Origin: JAFDVL01 sp963794955
Lineage (GTDB): Bacteria > Acidobacteriota > Blastocatellia > RBC074
Assembly: GCA_963794955.1 (NCBI GenBank)
Contig: CAWCGF010000022.1
Coordinates: 62,001 to 126,000 of the forward strand
Length of the DNA stretch: 64,000 nt
Direction of reading: 5' to 3'
In this document: in pieces, positions 32,931 to 41,025 of the stretch
How positions within the stretch are numbered: the first letter of the stretch is position 1
How the letters are laid out: each line of letters begins with the position of its first letter
Translations under genes and position numbers: made by a program
Notes under the pieces: generated by a model
The model's database searches: none
What the model saw: the letters and a program-made list of their open reading frames with translations, nothing else
Told to the model about the DNA's origin: nothing

Positions 32931-35453
32931 TTATGATTTGAGCTTGGTCTGTAGCTCAAACAATTTCGTCAGTGCTTCGACCGGACTCATTGCGTTGAGG
33001 TCGAGGCTGAGCAACGCTTCGACCAGCCACGTGACTTGTTTGGGCTGCTGCGGTTTCGTTGGAGGGGTTGGTTGCCCCTTGGATTCGTGTTCGTGCAAGA
33101 GCGCCCGCGCCCGCCGAATCACCGGTTTTGGCAACCCGGCGATTTCGGCGACGTGAATGCCGAACGATTTCTCGGCGCGTCCCGGTTCGACACGGTGCAG
33201 ATACTCAATGCGAGGACCGGTTTCTTTGACGGCTAAATGAAAGTTTCGCACGCGCGGCAGATAGTCGGCGCAATCGGTTAACTCGTGATAATGCGTGGCG
33301 AACATCGTCTTAGCCGCAACTTTGGGATGGTTGTGCAAATACTCAAGGATGGATCGCGCGATGGAAAGGCCATCGGCGGTGGCCGTACCACGCCCGATTT
33401 CATCCAATAAAATCAGGCTCTGCGGCGTCGCATTGTGCAAGATTACCGCTGCTTCAATCATCTCGACCATAAAGCTGGAATGACCTTGCAACGTAAAATC
33501 TGTCAAGCCAACCCGCGTGAAAATGCGATCCAGAATGCCGAGTGTTGCGGCTTCCGCTGGCACGAAAGAGCCAATTTGCGCGAGGATGGCAAGCAATGCA
33601 ACCTGCCGCAAGTACACCGATTTGCCCGCCATATTCGGCGCGGTCAGCAGCATGATTTGCGTGTTGTGATTGTCCAGATGCGTATCGTTCGCGATAAACT
33701 CGCGGCCTTCCAGCCGTTGCTCAATCATTGGATGACGGCCATGATGAATGGTCAATTCATTGCCTTCGGTGAGCGTTGGGCGCACGTAATTATAGCGTGT
33801 TGCGACTTCGGCAAGCGTGGCAAAAACATCCAGCCGCGCGATGCCAGCCGCGACTTTGCTGATGCGTTCGTGATGGCGGCTGAGTTCGTCACAGACCTGC
33901 CGATACAAACTTACTTCCAACTCTAAAATGCGTTCTTTCGCATTCGCAATCAACGCCTCATGTTCTTTGAGTTCAAGCGTGAAATAGCGTTCGGCGTTGA
34001 CGAGCGTTTGTTTGCGAATGAAATCTTTCGGCACCAAATGCAGATTCGGTTTCGTCACTTCGATGTAGTAGCCGAAGACTTTATTGTAGCTGACTTTGAG
34101 CGATTTGATGCCCGTGCGGCTACGTTGGCGCGCTTCAAATTGGGCGACGAAATCGCGCCCGCCGCGCAGGATGTCACGCAATTCATCCAGTTCTTTGGCA
34201 AAGCCTGCCCGAATAATATTGCCCCGCTCGAAGTCGGACGGTGGGCGCTCCGTAATTGCGCGGCTGGCGAAATCCACCAGGTCTGCACATTGTTCCAGCG
34301 GCGCGATAAAGTAAGCGGGCGCTTTGGCCTTTTCGAGCGTCGTACGAATTTCTGGCAAGGTGCGTAGGCTTTGCATCAATGTCACGATTTCGGTTGGCAC
34401 TGCGATCTTGCGGCGAATGCGACCCAGCAACCGTTCCAAATCCATCACACTGGCGCAGGCTGCGCGCAATTTCTCGCAGGGCGCTGGCCTCTTCACAAAC
34501 CATTCGACTGCATCCTGCCGCGCACGGATTTCCACTACATCCAGTAACGGCTGCCGCAGCCAGCGACGCAGCAACCTGCCACCCATCGGCGTGAGCGTCA
34601 AATCAATCGTGTTAACGAGCGAACCCGTTGGCGCGCCGCCCGTGAAATCCCAACTCTGAAACACTTCCAGATTGCGCAGCGCGTTCGGATCAAGCCGCAT
34701 GAAATTGTCCGTGCGATAGCTTTGCAGTCGGGTCAGGTTCGCCAAAGCATCGGGTTGCGAATCACGCAAATACGCGATGATTGCGCCTGCCGCTTGAATG
34801 GCGAGCGGTTCGTGTTCGAGGCCAAACGCGGCGAGAGTTTTGACCTGAAAATGTTCGAGCAAAGCATGACGAGCGCTGGCGAGTAACTTGTCATCCAGTT
34901 TGGTAATAGAGCGGATTTCAAAGGTCGGCGGTTCGGTGCTGCGTGAGAGCAATAATTCCGCCGGGGCTTGTCGTTCCAATTCAATTAGCGCCTGTGCGTT
35001 GTCCAATTGCGTAGCGGAAAACTCGCCCGTCGAAACATCCACAAACGCGAGGCCGGAATGCCGTTCGCCTTGCACGAAACTGGCCAGGAAATTATTGGCG
35101 CGGCCTTCGAGCAAGCCGGGTTCAATGACCGTGCCGGGCGTGATGATGCGCGTAACTTCGCGTTCGACCAGCCCTTTGCCGGGCAGTGTCACTTGCTCGC
35201 AGATGGCGACTTTGTGGCCGCGTTGGATAAGTTTGGCGAGGTGATTTTCGAGCGAGCGAATCGGCACTCCGGCGAGTGGATGATACTGGCCTTTTCCGAA
35301 ATATTTGCGCGTCAATGCGACGCCGAGTTCGCGCGCGACGACACGTGCATCGTCGTCAAAGCATTCGTAAAAATCCCCGATTTGAAAGAGAAGAATAAGA
35401 CCTGGATAACGGCGACGGATGTCGAGATATTGCTGACGAAGGGGCGTAGACAT
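32931..35453 (-). CDS. mutS: DNA mismatch repair protein MutS
   Basis: Mismatch-recognition ATPase. The N-terminal mismatch-binding Phe-x-Glu is in GDFYE (residues 26-30). The core shows RTDNFMRLDPNALRNLEVFQ (lever), VSYNKVFGYYIEVTK (clamp) and the ATPase: LTAPNMAGKSVYLRQVAL (Walker A, with Ala for the usual Gly), VGLTDFTLQGHSSFMVEM, LILLDEIGRGTATADGLS (Walker B) and FATHYHELT. The C-terminal helix-turn-helix ends MSPVEALTKLFELQTKL. 840 residues, full length. No mutL lies in the window. It is the last gene before copy 1 of the palindromic element. Confidence 0.96.
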   Translation of the reverse strand: MSTPLRQQYLDIRRRYPGLILLFQIGDFYECFDDDARVVARELGVALTRKYFGKGQYHPLAGVPIRSLENHLAKLIQRGHKVAICEQVTLPGKGLVEREVTRIITPGTVIEPGLLEGRANNFLASFVQGERHSGLAFVDVSTGEFSATQLDNAQALIELERQAPAELLLSRSTEPPTFEIRSITKLDDKLLASARHALLEHFQVKTLAAFGLEHEPLAIQAAGAIIAYLRDSQPDALANLTRLQSYRTDNFMRLDPNALRNLEVFQSWDFTGGAPTGSLVNTIDLTLTPMGGRLLRRWLRQPLLDVVEIRARQDAVEWFVKRPAPCEKLRAACASVMDLERLLGRIRRKIAVPTEIVTLMQSLRTLPEIRTTLEKAKAPAYFIAPLEQCADLVDFASRAITERPPSDFERGNIIRAGFAKELDELRDILRGGRDFVAQFEARQRSRTGIKSLKVSYNKVFGYYIEVTKPNLHLVPKDFIRKQTLVNAERYFTLELKEHEALIANAKERILELEVSLYRQVCDELSRHHERISKVAAGIARLDVFATLAEVATRYNYVRPTLTEGNELTIHHGRHPMIEQRLEGREFIANDTHLDNHNTQIMLLTAPNMAGKSVYLRQVALLAILAQIGSFVPAEAATLGILDRIFTRVGLTDFTLQGHSSFMVEMIEAAVILHNATPQSLILLDEIGRGTATADGLSIARSILEYLHNHPKVAAKTMFATHYHELTDCADYLPRVRNFHLAVKETGPRIEYLHRVEPGRAEKSFGIHVAEIAGLPKPVIRRARALLHEHESKGQPTPPTKPQQPKQVTWLVEALLSLDLNAMSPVEALTKLFELQTKLKS

Positions 35454-35477
35454 GGGGCGAATAATAACTGATCCAGC

Positions 35478-36317
35478 TTATTTTCGGTACGCTCCGCAAT
35501 CATTGTCATTGATGGTGGTGATGAGCGAAAGCGCGAGTTTATAGCTCATGAATACAAAGTTCGGATTTACGCGCGCCGCTTGATCGTTTTTGCTATGGTA
35601 GATTTTGGGCCAGTCGGCGGACATGCCGACAATGGAAATGGCCGGAATTTTTTTGTCCAGGAAGGAGGCAGAATCTGAACTGGCATTAGCGACAAAGATC
35701 GGCTCAAACGGGACTTCAATTTTCTTCGCCAACTCTTTGCTGAGTTCTGTCAGCTTTTTGCTGGAAACATTCGTGAGCGATTGCGGGGTGGTTAAGCCAA
35801 TCCCGTCCACATTGACCATCGCGCAATACTGGAGGCGATCTTCTTTCTTAATCTGCTTGGCCATTGCTTTGGAACCGACCAGGCCTTCTTCTTCTTTGCC
35901 GAACCCTACAAATAATAGCGTCTTTTTGAGCTTCACGGCTTTGAGCGATTGGTAGAGTTGCGCGATGGCGACAATACCCGTCCAATTGTCTGCCGCCCCG
36001 CACGAGCCTTCCCCCGTTAAATCGTAATGCGCGCCAATGACGATTTTCTCATCTGTCTCGCCTTGTTTGCGGAGGACAATGTTTTCGACGCCTTTGATCT
36101 TCTCGATAGTAATGTCGGCTTCCGGTGCGCCCATTTTAAGAAATAAGGCTTTGACGGCAGGCAACCGCTCCTCGTTCTTGCAGGGAACGGTGGTAAAGGA
36201 GTGACGGAACTCATCAAGTGAAGCTACCGCGACTGAGGGGACAGCCACGTCAGTGGTCTGAGCCAACGCGGGCAAGAAAGCGGTAATAAGAACAAGAACA
36301 AGACGCACCAGTGTCAT
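35478..36317 (-). CDS. Secreted M28 family zinc peptidase, short form
   Basis: 279 residues with a signal peptide (LVRLVLVLITAFLPALAQ). All five zinc-site residues are visible: KIVIGAHYDLTG (His), GAADNWTG (Asp), FGKEEEGLVG (Glu pair), CAMVNVDGIGL (Asp) and WPKIYHSKND (His). No PA domain, unlike the enzyme at 12.7 kb. Start and preceding stop share one base (TAATG), so translation is coupled to the phosphatase gene. Third gene of a three-gene operon. Two Cys pairs (near VPCKNEER and GEGSCGAAD) could form a disulfide. Confidence 0.9.
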   Translation of the reverse strand: MTLVRLVLVLITAFLPALAQTTDVAVPSVAVASLDEFRHSFTTVPCKNEERLPAVKALFLKMGAPEADITIEKIKGVENIVLRKQGETDEKIVIGAHYDLTGEGSCGAADNWTGIVAIAQLYQSLKAVKLKKTLLFVGFGKEEEGLVGSKAMAKQIKKEDRLQYCAMVNVDGIGLTTPQSLTNVSSKKLTELSKELAKKIEVPFEPIFVANASSDSASFLDKKIPAISIVGMSADWPKIYHSKNDQAARVNPNFVFMSYKLALSLITTINDNDCGAYRK

Positions 36318-36853
36318 TATGATTTTCCGGTTTTTTGTAATTTGAACTGTTGGTAATAATTCCTGATAAAGCTCTTCATCCCGAACTGGAAGCGGCCCAA
36401 GCCGGATTTTCTCGCTTCCGCAATGGCTTGGTCATCGGTCCATCCTTCATAGGCAATGCGATAACAGGCAATGATAGTGCCGGTGCGATCATCTCCATTT
36501 TTACAATGCACAAAGACAGGAGTATTGGCGGGGTCGCGCATCGTGGCGAGGATTTGATTGATTTCCGCCAGCTTGGGACCATTCAGTGAGGGCAAGGGAT
36601 AATGAAAATATTTCAGTCCCACTTCCTGCGCCGTTTTTGCTTCATTGAAGGTGGCATCACTGGCACCGCGTAAATTGATAATCGTTCTGATCCGCATTTC
36701 GACCAGCTTCTTAATTCCTTCCGGCTGCGGCTGTGCGCCTCGAAAGATCGTCATGTTGACCAGATGAAGGTTGGGTAATTCTAGTTTGTTCGCTGTGGTA
36801 GAAGCGGAGAACAAGAGGGTGAAAAGGAGTGAGAAAGAGAGAAAATGTTTCAT
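36317..36853 (-). CDS. Secreted dual-specificity (DSP/PTP-like) phosphatase
   Basis: 178 residues: signal peptide (HFLSFSLLFTLLFSASTTA) then a compact phosphatase domain. The signature CX5R loop is FVHCKNGDDRTGT, and IRTIINLRGASDATFNEAK is the conserved NLR strand-turn of tyrosine-phosphatase-like proteins; the HYPLPSLNGPKLAEI segment supplies the region of the general acid. Related bacterial proteins act on phosphoinositides, polyphosphates or protein tyrosines; exported versions are known. Middle gene of the operon: ATGA overlap with the gene upstream and one-base overlap with the M28 gene downstream. The substrate is unknown. Confidence 0.85.
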   Translation of the reverse strand: MKHFLSFSLLFTLLFSASTTANKLELPNLHLVNMTIFRGAQPQPEGIKKLVEMRIRTIINLRGASDATFNEAKTAQEVGLKYFHYPLPSLNGPKLAEINQILATMRDPANTPVFVHCKNGDDRTGTIIACYRIAYEGWTDDQAIAEARKSGLGRFQFGMKSFIRNYYQQFKLQKTGKS

Positions 36854-37599
36854 TGTTTCCTCGTTAATTTCATCAACAAAGCCTGCTCAGTTTTGAGCGA
36901 TTCATATAATCGTTGCAATTCGCCCGTGCCAATCAGTGTGACACGTTCGATGATTTCATGAAACGATCCGCCAAGTCGTTTATCAGCGAAGCGGCGGTCG
37001 CGTTCCTCGGCAATGACTAAAAACAACTGGGAGCGTTGCGTATCGTATGCGTGCTTGAGACGCGTCAGCGCGCTATCTACGCTGCCGGAGATTTGTACTT
37101 CAAAGACGTGACTCAAGCGGGGGGCAGACAAACTGTCGCGCCATACTACATCAAAATGCTCATATTCCGCAGCAGCAAAGCGCCCCAACATGCCACCAAT
37201 TTCGACTAGCATCCGTTGCGCCTCCTGATGACTCACCGTTCGTATGCGCGCTTCTCGGTCTGGCTCCGACGGCATGATCTGCAAGGACTCACCCTCGACG
37301 CGCAAGACCCCTTTGGCGGTAATTTCCCACGCTGACCCCTGCCGCCGCACTTCGCCATTTTCCAATAATTGTTTGGCCGTCCGTTGCACCACGCGATGCC
37401 AGCGATGGCGTCCTGCTTCGGTTTTCTCGGCTAATTCCTGGGCTGTGAGTTGTGGGAAATAGCGTGTGAGTCGGTCGTATAAATACCGCGGCTGATCGCG
37501 GCCCCCGGTCGCTTTCAATTCTTGTAAAATCGGCAATTCAAGCCGGGTAGATTCTGGGTAAGGCATGGGTCGTACGTCATTGAATGGGTATGGAATCAT
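36850..37599 (-). CDS. Winged-helix (Mrr-N-like) protein with PD-(D/E)XK-like C-terminal domain
   Basis: Residues about 15-110 resemble the Mrr N-terminal winged helix: LELPILQELKATGGRDQPRY, LYDRLTRYFPQLTAQEL and NGEVRRQGSAWEITAKGVLRV. The second half has FDVVWRD and SHVFEVQISGSVDSALTRL, matching the spacing of a PD-(D/E)XK nuclease core (Asp, then Glu-x-Gln). Gln instead of Lys is found in several nucleases of this superfamily. It could be a nuclease or an inactive DNA-binding regulator. Start chosen at the ATG at 37599; a TTG at 37653 is the upstream limit. First gene of the phosphatase/peptidase operon. Confidence 0.55.
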   Translation of the reverse strand: MIPYPFNDVRPMPYPESTRLELPILQELKATGGRDQPRYLYDRLTRYFPQLTAQELAEKTEAGRHRWHRVVQRTAKQLLENGEVRRQGSAWEITAKGVLRVEGESLQIMPSEPDREARIRTVSHQEAQRMLVEIGGMLGRFAAAEYEHFDVVWRDSLSAPRLSHVFEVQISGSVDSALTRLKHAYDTQRSQLFLVIAEERDRRFADKRLGGSFHEIIERVTLIGTGELQRLYESLKTEQALLMKLTRKQ

Positions 37600-37789
37600 A
37601 CCCGATAAGAGCTTGGTAGCAGCAAAATCATACACGAAGTAGACCGAAGACAAAATATCTCAGCCGCGATCTGCAAGATTTCCGCTAGAGATCAGGAAGA
37701 AAAAGTAGGTAGTGCAACCATCCATAGTTGCGGTGCTGGGAGGGAGGGCGTGGTTGTAAAAGCGCTTGGCGCTCGACCGTTGCGGGCCA

Positions 37790-37808
37790 GGACTAGCTGC
37801 GCTAGTCC
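37790..37808. terminator. Short perfect hairpin at the end of the ATP-grasp gene
   Basis: GGACTAGC-TGC-GCTAGTCC, an 8-bp stem with a 3-base loop, overlapping the ATP-grasp stop codon region. No T-run follows, so factor-independent termination is uncertain. Confidence 0.35.
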
Positions 37809-39007
37809 GTGGGTTTATCAGGCGGAGGGGCGCTGGCGTGAAAGTCTTCATAAAACCGCTGTGTATAACTTTCCAGCAAGCTTTGGACGCGCGCCGGGTC
37901 AAGCGAGGCGACGACTAAGCCGACATGCTGTTTCTTCTCTAAGCGGAAGACAATTTCGGAATCGAGATATGCCGATGTGTCGGGCGCTTCCTGTCGTGCC
38001 AGCGAGATAATAATGCCAGCATAGCGTTGAGTGGCAGCGGGGGGCTGATAATCGGCGTGCAAGATTTCGACGCGTGCCCATTCCGTCCAAAGATTGATGC
38101 CACGAGCGGCTTTGACGATCTCAGCGATATACGCGCCGCCAACTCGCGCCGCTGTTTCCAGAAAGTAAAATTGTCCGTCAGCATTACCTTTGATGAATTC
38201 GGTATGCGTGACACCGCGCACTAGGCGGAACGCTTTGATGAGTTCACGATTGAGGGTTTGCAAGGCCTGTTCGTCCGCTGCGCCGCGCTCCACACCATAG
38301 CTCGTAAAAATGCCACCGTCGTGCATTACTTCCAACGGCGGTGAGCCGTATTTTTGCACGTTGGCAAAAACGACTTCGCCTTCACTGACCACCGAATCTA
38401 CGTGGAAAATCTCGCCGGGAATGAATTGCTCGAACACTTTAAAGGATTGCTCGTCACCGATTTCATCCAGGATGCGCCACAGCTCTGCTGGTTCGTGAAT
38501 TTTCTTGATCCCGATGGCCGATGCCGATGTGCGCGGTTTGAGCACCCAAGGCGGCGGTACGCGCTCCATGAATTCGCGCAATACGTCATAGTTCAAGACT
38601 GCCGAAAATGCGGGCACACGGATTCCTGCATTTTTGGCTTGCACGCGCATCGCCAGCTTGTCGCGGAATAACCGTGCTGTGGTGTCGCCCATGCCCGGAA
38701 TGCGGAGATGCTCGCGGAGATTAGCGGCGATTTCGATGTCGAATTCATCCAAGGCGATGAGGCAATCAATTTTGTGGGTGCGTGCGAGATAACTGATGGC
38801 GTGGGTGATGTCGGGCTGCTTCGTTAAATCGGGATTGGGCATCACGAAAAATTCATCAATACACTCCCGTGGCCAGATCGCCGCATCTTTGAGCTTTTCG
38901 ATGGTGACGAGAATGACCCTGCAACCTTGCTGTTTAAGTTCTCGAATTAAGTCCTCGCCTTTTTCATAACTGGCGATGCAGAGAATTGTGTAGGGATGCT
39001 GGGTCAT
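37802..39007 (-). CDS. ATP-grasp ligase
   Basis: 401-residue ATP-grasp enzyme, forming an acyl-phosphate and then an amide or thioester bond. N-terminal pre-ATP-grasp domain (ILCIASYEKGEDLIRELKQQ, then DCLIALDEFDIEIAANLREH); ATP-binding elements WVLKPRTSASAIGIKKI, FEQFIPGEIFHVDSVV; metal-site THTEFIKGNADGQFYFLETA followed by ARVGGAY. This resembles carboxylate-amine ligases related to PurK/CarB and to peptide ligases (RimK-like are more distant). No biosynthetic neighbours identify the substrates. A purine-rich hairpin fills the gap to the TolC gene upstream. ATG at 39007; ribosome site weak. Confidence 0.82.
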   Translation of the reverse strand: MTQHPYTILCIASYEKGEDLIRELKQQGCRVILVTIEKLKDAAIWPRECIDEFFVMPNPDLTKQPDITHAISYLARTHKIDCLIALDEFDIEIAANLREHLRIPGMGDTTARLFRDKLAMRVQAKNAGIRVPAFSAVLNYDVLREFMERVPPPWVLKPRTSASAIGIKKIHEPAELWRILDEIGDEQSFKVFEQFIPGEIFHVDSVVSEGEVVFANVQKYGSPPLEVMHDGGIFTSYGVERGAADEQALQTLNRELIKAFRLVRGVTHTEFIKGNADGQFYFLETAARVGGAYIAEIVKAARGINLWTEWARVEILHADYQPPAATQRYAGIIISLARQEAPDTSAYLDSEIVFRLEKKQHVGLVVASLDPARVQSLLESYTQRFYEDFHASAPPPDKPTD

Positions 39008-39014
39008 ATTTGCT

Positions 39015-39100
39015 GGAGAGAGGGGAGGGAAGGAGAGAGGGAGAGAAAAAGAGAAGCATTAGGCGCTACTCTCTCACTTTCTCCCCCTCTCTCTTTCTTA
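39015..39100. repeat. Purine/pyrimidine inverted repeat between TolC and ATP-grasp genes
   Basis: A purine-only arm at about 39015-39056 (GAGAGAGGGGAGGGAAGGAG and on) faces a pyrimidine-rich arm at 39069-39100, which overlaps the TolC-family stop codon. It ends about eight bases before the ATP-grasp ATG, so it fills the whole gap. Confidence 0.65.
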
Positions 39101-40846
39101 CTTCTTGTCGCCTTCAGGATTGGCTTCAGACTTGACTTCAATATTGTTGTTGGAGAGAGTCGTGCCAATATCACGCTGCAAGGTGGCAACTAATTTATTG
39201 TAATCAGTGAGCGCACGAATGTACTGGCCTTTCGCAATGGACAGTTCATTTTGGCGCTGCAACACGAAGAAGGTGGTGGTGAGACCGGCTTCAAAGCGTT
39301 TTTGTTCTCCATCCAATTGTTGCTGCGCGTATTGTTGTTGCGCGCGGGCCGCTTCAATACGCATTTTGGCAAACTCAATGGATTGGACATCGTTGCGAAT
39401 TTGGGTTTCGATGTCTTGGGTTTGTTTTCGTACTTGCAAATCCAACTGTTTGGTTTGTTCTAGCGCACGGCCTAAGTTGGCTTCAGCGGAGCGATTCTTC
39501 CAGGGGATTTGGATCGTAAAGCCGAATTGCACCGAATGATATTTATTCGAAAAAAGATTTTTCAAGGACGTGCCATAGCCACCCCGAAAATCGGCATCCA
39601 CCGAACTGATCGGAAGACCATCTGGGCCTAGGATGATACTGCCCAACGCGTCCCGCCGAAAGGTTGCACCAGTGGGGGTGCCGCCTAGTCCTGACGGGCT
39701 GTAGGTGACAAATGCATCCACCTGGGGTTTAGTTTGATTACGAAAAAAATCAATATTGGTACTGTTGATGTCTTTTTGCAGATCGAGTTGCTTTAACTCC
39801 GGGCGATTTTCCCGTGCCAAACGCAAGGCCTCATCCAAGGGCAAGGCAATAGGTTGGATTTCAAAGGATTCTACAGGAACGATTTTGGCTGTCCAAACGT
39901 CCGAACCTTCTCCGTCCGCAACCAACTGCTTCAAAGTGTTCTCCGCCTGTGCGACCTGATTCATAGCCGTGAACACCGAAATGCGACGGGATTCAACCGA
40001 GGTAGCAGCCGTGACGACATCAATCGGGGCTAACGTTCCTACCTCGACCTGGCGTTGATTATTCGTTAATTGGGTTTCGGCTAATTTCACGGCATCGCGC
40101 TGAATCTCTTCATCTCGAATCGCAAATGCTAAGTCCCAATAAGCCTGTTGCACCTGCGCGATGATTTGAATGGCGCGTTGACGGAACTGCGCATCCGAAA
40201 GATCAAGTTGCTTCTTGAAAATTTTCACTAACCGCCGATTTGCATCTATTTTGAAATTTCGCATGAGCGGTTGCGTATAACTGAAGTTCAGTGAGGGTTG
40301 ATACTGCGGGTCAAAGTTACTGCGATTACTATTGGTGCGGTTGTTATTGAAGTCAAATTGCAGCAAGCCGCCGGTTTTTTCGATCTGACGATCCACCCCG
40401 AAGTTATAGAGGAGCGTTTTGATCGAGATCACTTTGCCGACCCCGGAGATTACGTTGCCGCCTGGCGTCGTGATGTTAGCCGACGGAGTTGCATTGGCAA
40501 AACGCTGGGGCGAGTAGGAGAGTGTGGAAGTGAAGGACGGATCGTAGACGCCTCGTGAACCGTATAAGTCATACTCCGCCAACCGCACGTTTTCCCGTTC
40601 GAGTTGAATGTCCACATTGCGTTCCAGCGCCGTCACAATAGCCTCACGCAACGACCAGTTGAAAACTTTATTGGGATCAATTCCGACAGTGCGTTGTGGG
40701 ATGGCGCGCGGTCGAATATCTGGGGCCTGAATCGGGCTTGCGGGCGCAGCCGGTGGCAACGGGGTCTGTGCCAGGACGTTCCAGCTTGCCAGAAGGCAAA
40801 CAGTAAGAGTGATAAAGCGGGACAAATGTTTCAAACTTTGAATCAT
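39098..40846 (-). CDS. TolC family outer-membrane efflux protein
   Basis: Outer-membrane channel subunit of tripartite efflux or type I secretion systems. Signal peptide (FITLTVCLLASWNVLAQ), a Pro/Ala-rich linker, then two coiled-coil repeats: SLREAIVTALERNVDIQLER begins the first, and QLTNNQRQVEVGTLAPIDVV and DGEQKRFEAGLTTTFFVLQR are the equivalent VGT/AGL turns of each half. 582 residues, longer than E. coli TolC because of an internal insert (QVDAFVTYSPSGLGG region). No RND or membrane-fusion partner is adjacent. GGAGAA lies before the ATG. Argues for a Gram-negative envelope. Confidence 0.92.
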   Translation of the reverse strand: MIQSLKHLSRFITLTVCLLASWNVLAQTPLPPAAPASPIQAPDIRPRAIPQRTVGIDPNKVFNWSLREAIVTALERNVDIQLERENVRLAEYDLYGSRGVYDPSFTSTLSYSPQRFANATPSANITTPGGNVISGVGKVISIKTLLYNFGVDRQIEKTGGLLQFDFNNNRTNSNRSNFDPQYQPSLNFSYTQPLMRNFKIDANRRLVKIFKKQLDLSDAQFRQRAIQIIAQVQQAYWDLAFAIRDEEIQRDAVKLAETQLTNNQRQVEVGTLAPIDVVTAATSVESRRISVFTAMNQVAQAENTLKQLVADGEGSDVWTAKIVPVESFEIQPIALPLDEALRLARENRPELKQLDLQKDINSTNIDFFRNQTKPQVDAFVTYSPSGLGGTPTGATFRRDALGSIILGPDGLPISSVDADFRGGYGTSLKNLFSNKYHSVQFGFTIQIPWKNRSAEANLGRALEQTKQLDLQVRKQTQDIETQIRNDVQSIEFAKMRIEAARAQQQYAQQQLDGEQKRFEAGLTTTFFVLQRQNELSIAKGQYIRALTDYNKLVATLQRDIGTTLSNNNIEVKSEANPEGDKK

Positions 40847-40938
40847 GACTTCTCCGATGAAATTGAGTTGCAATTTTCTGGATTCCAGCAAGTTCCCCTT
40901 ACGAACCTAAGTTGGCGCTGGTTGCAAAAAAATGGCAT

Positions 40939-41025
40939 TGGTCATTGGGCACTGGTCATTCGTTGCGTGTGCAGGAGAATCTTTGCCAGGGACAAAGGAC
41001 AAATGACCAGTGATCAATGACTAGG
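40939..41025. repeat. Heptad-array inverted repeat after argJ
   Basis: The right arm (40991-41025) reads GACAAAG, GACAAAT, GACCAGT, GATCAAT, GACTAGG; the left arm (40939-40965) reads TGGTCAT, TGGGCAC, TGGTCAT, TCGTTGC. They pair well across a 30-base loop. The right arm includes the argJ stop codon. Confidence 0.75.

Noticed and set aside
37660..37902. Minus-strand frame at the end of the ATP-grasp gene
   Set aside because: Overlaps the end of the ATP-grasp gene out of frame and has no recognisable features.
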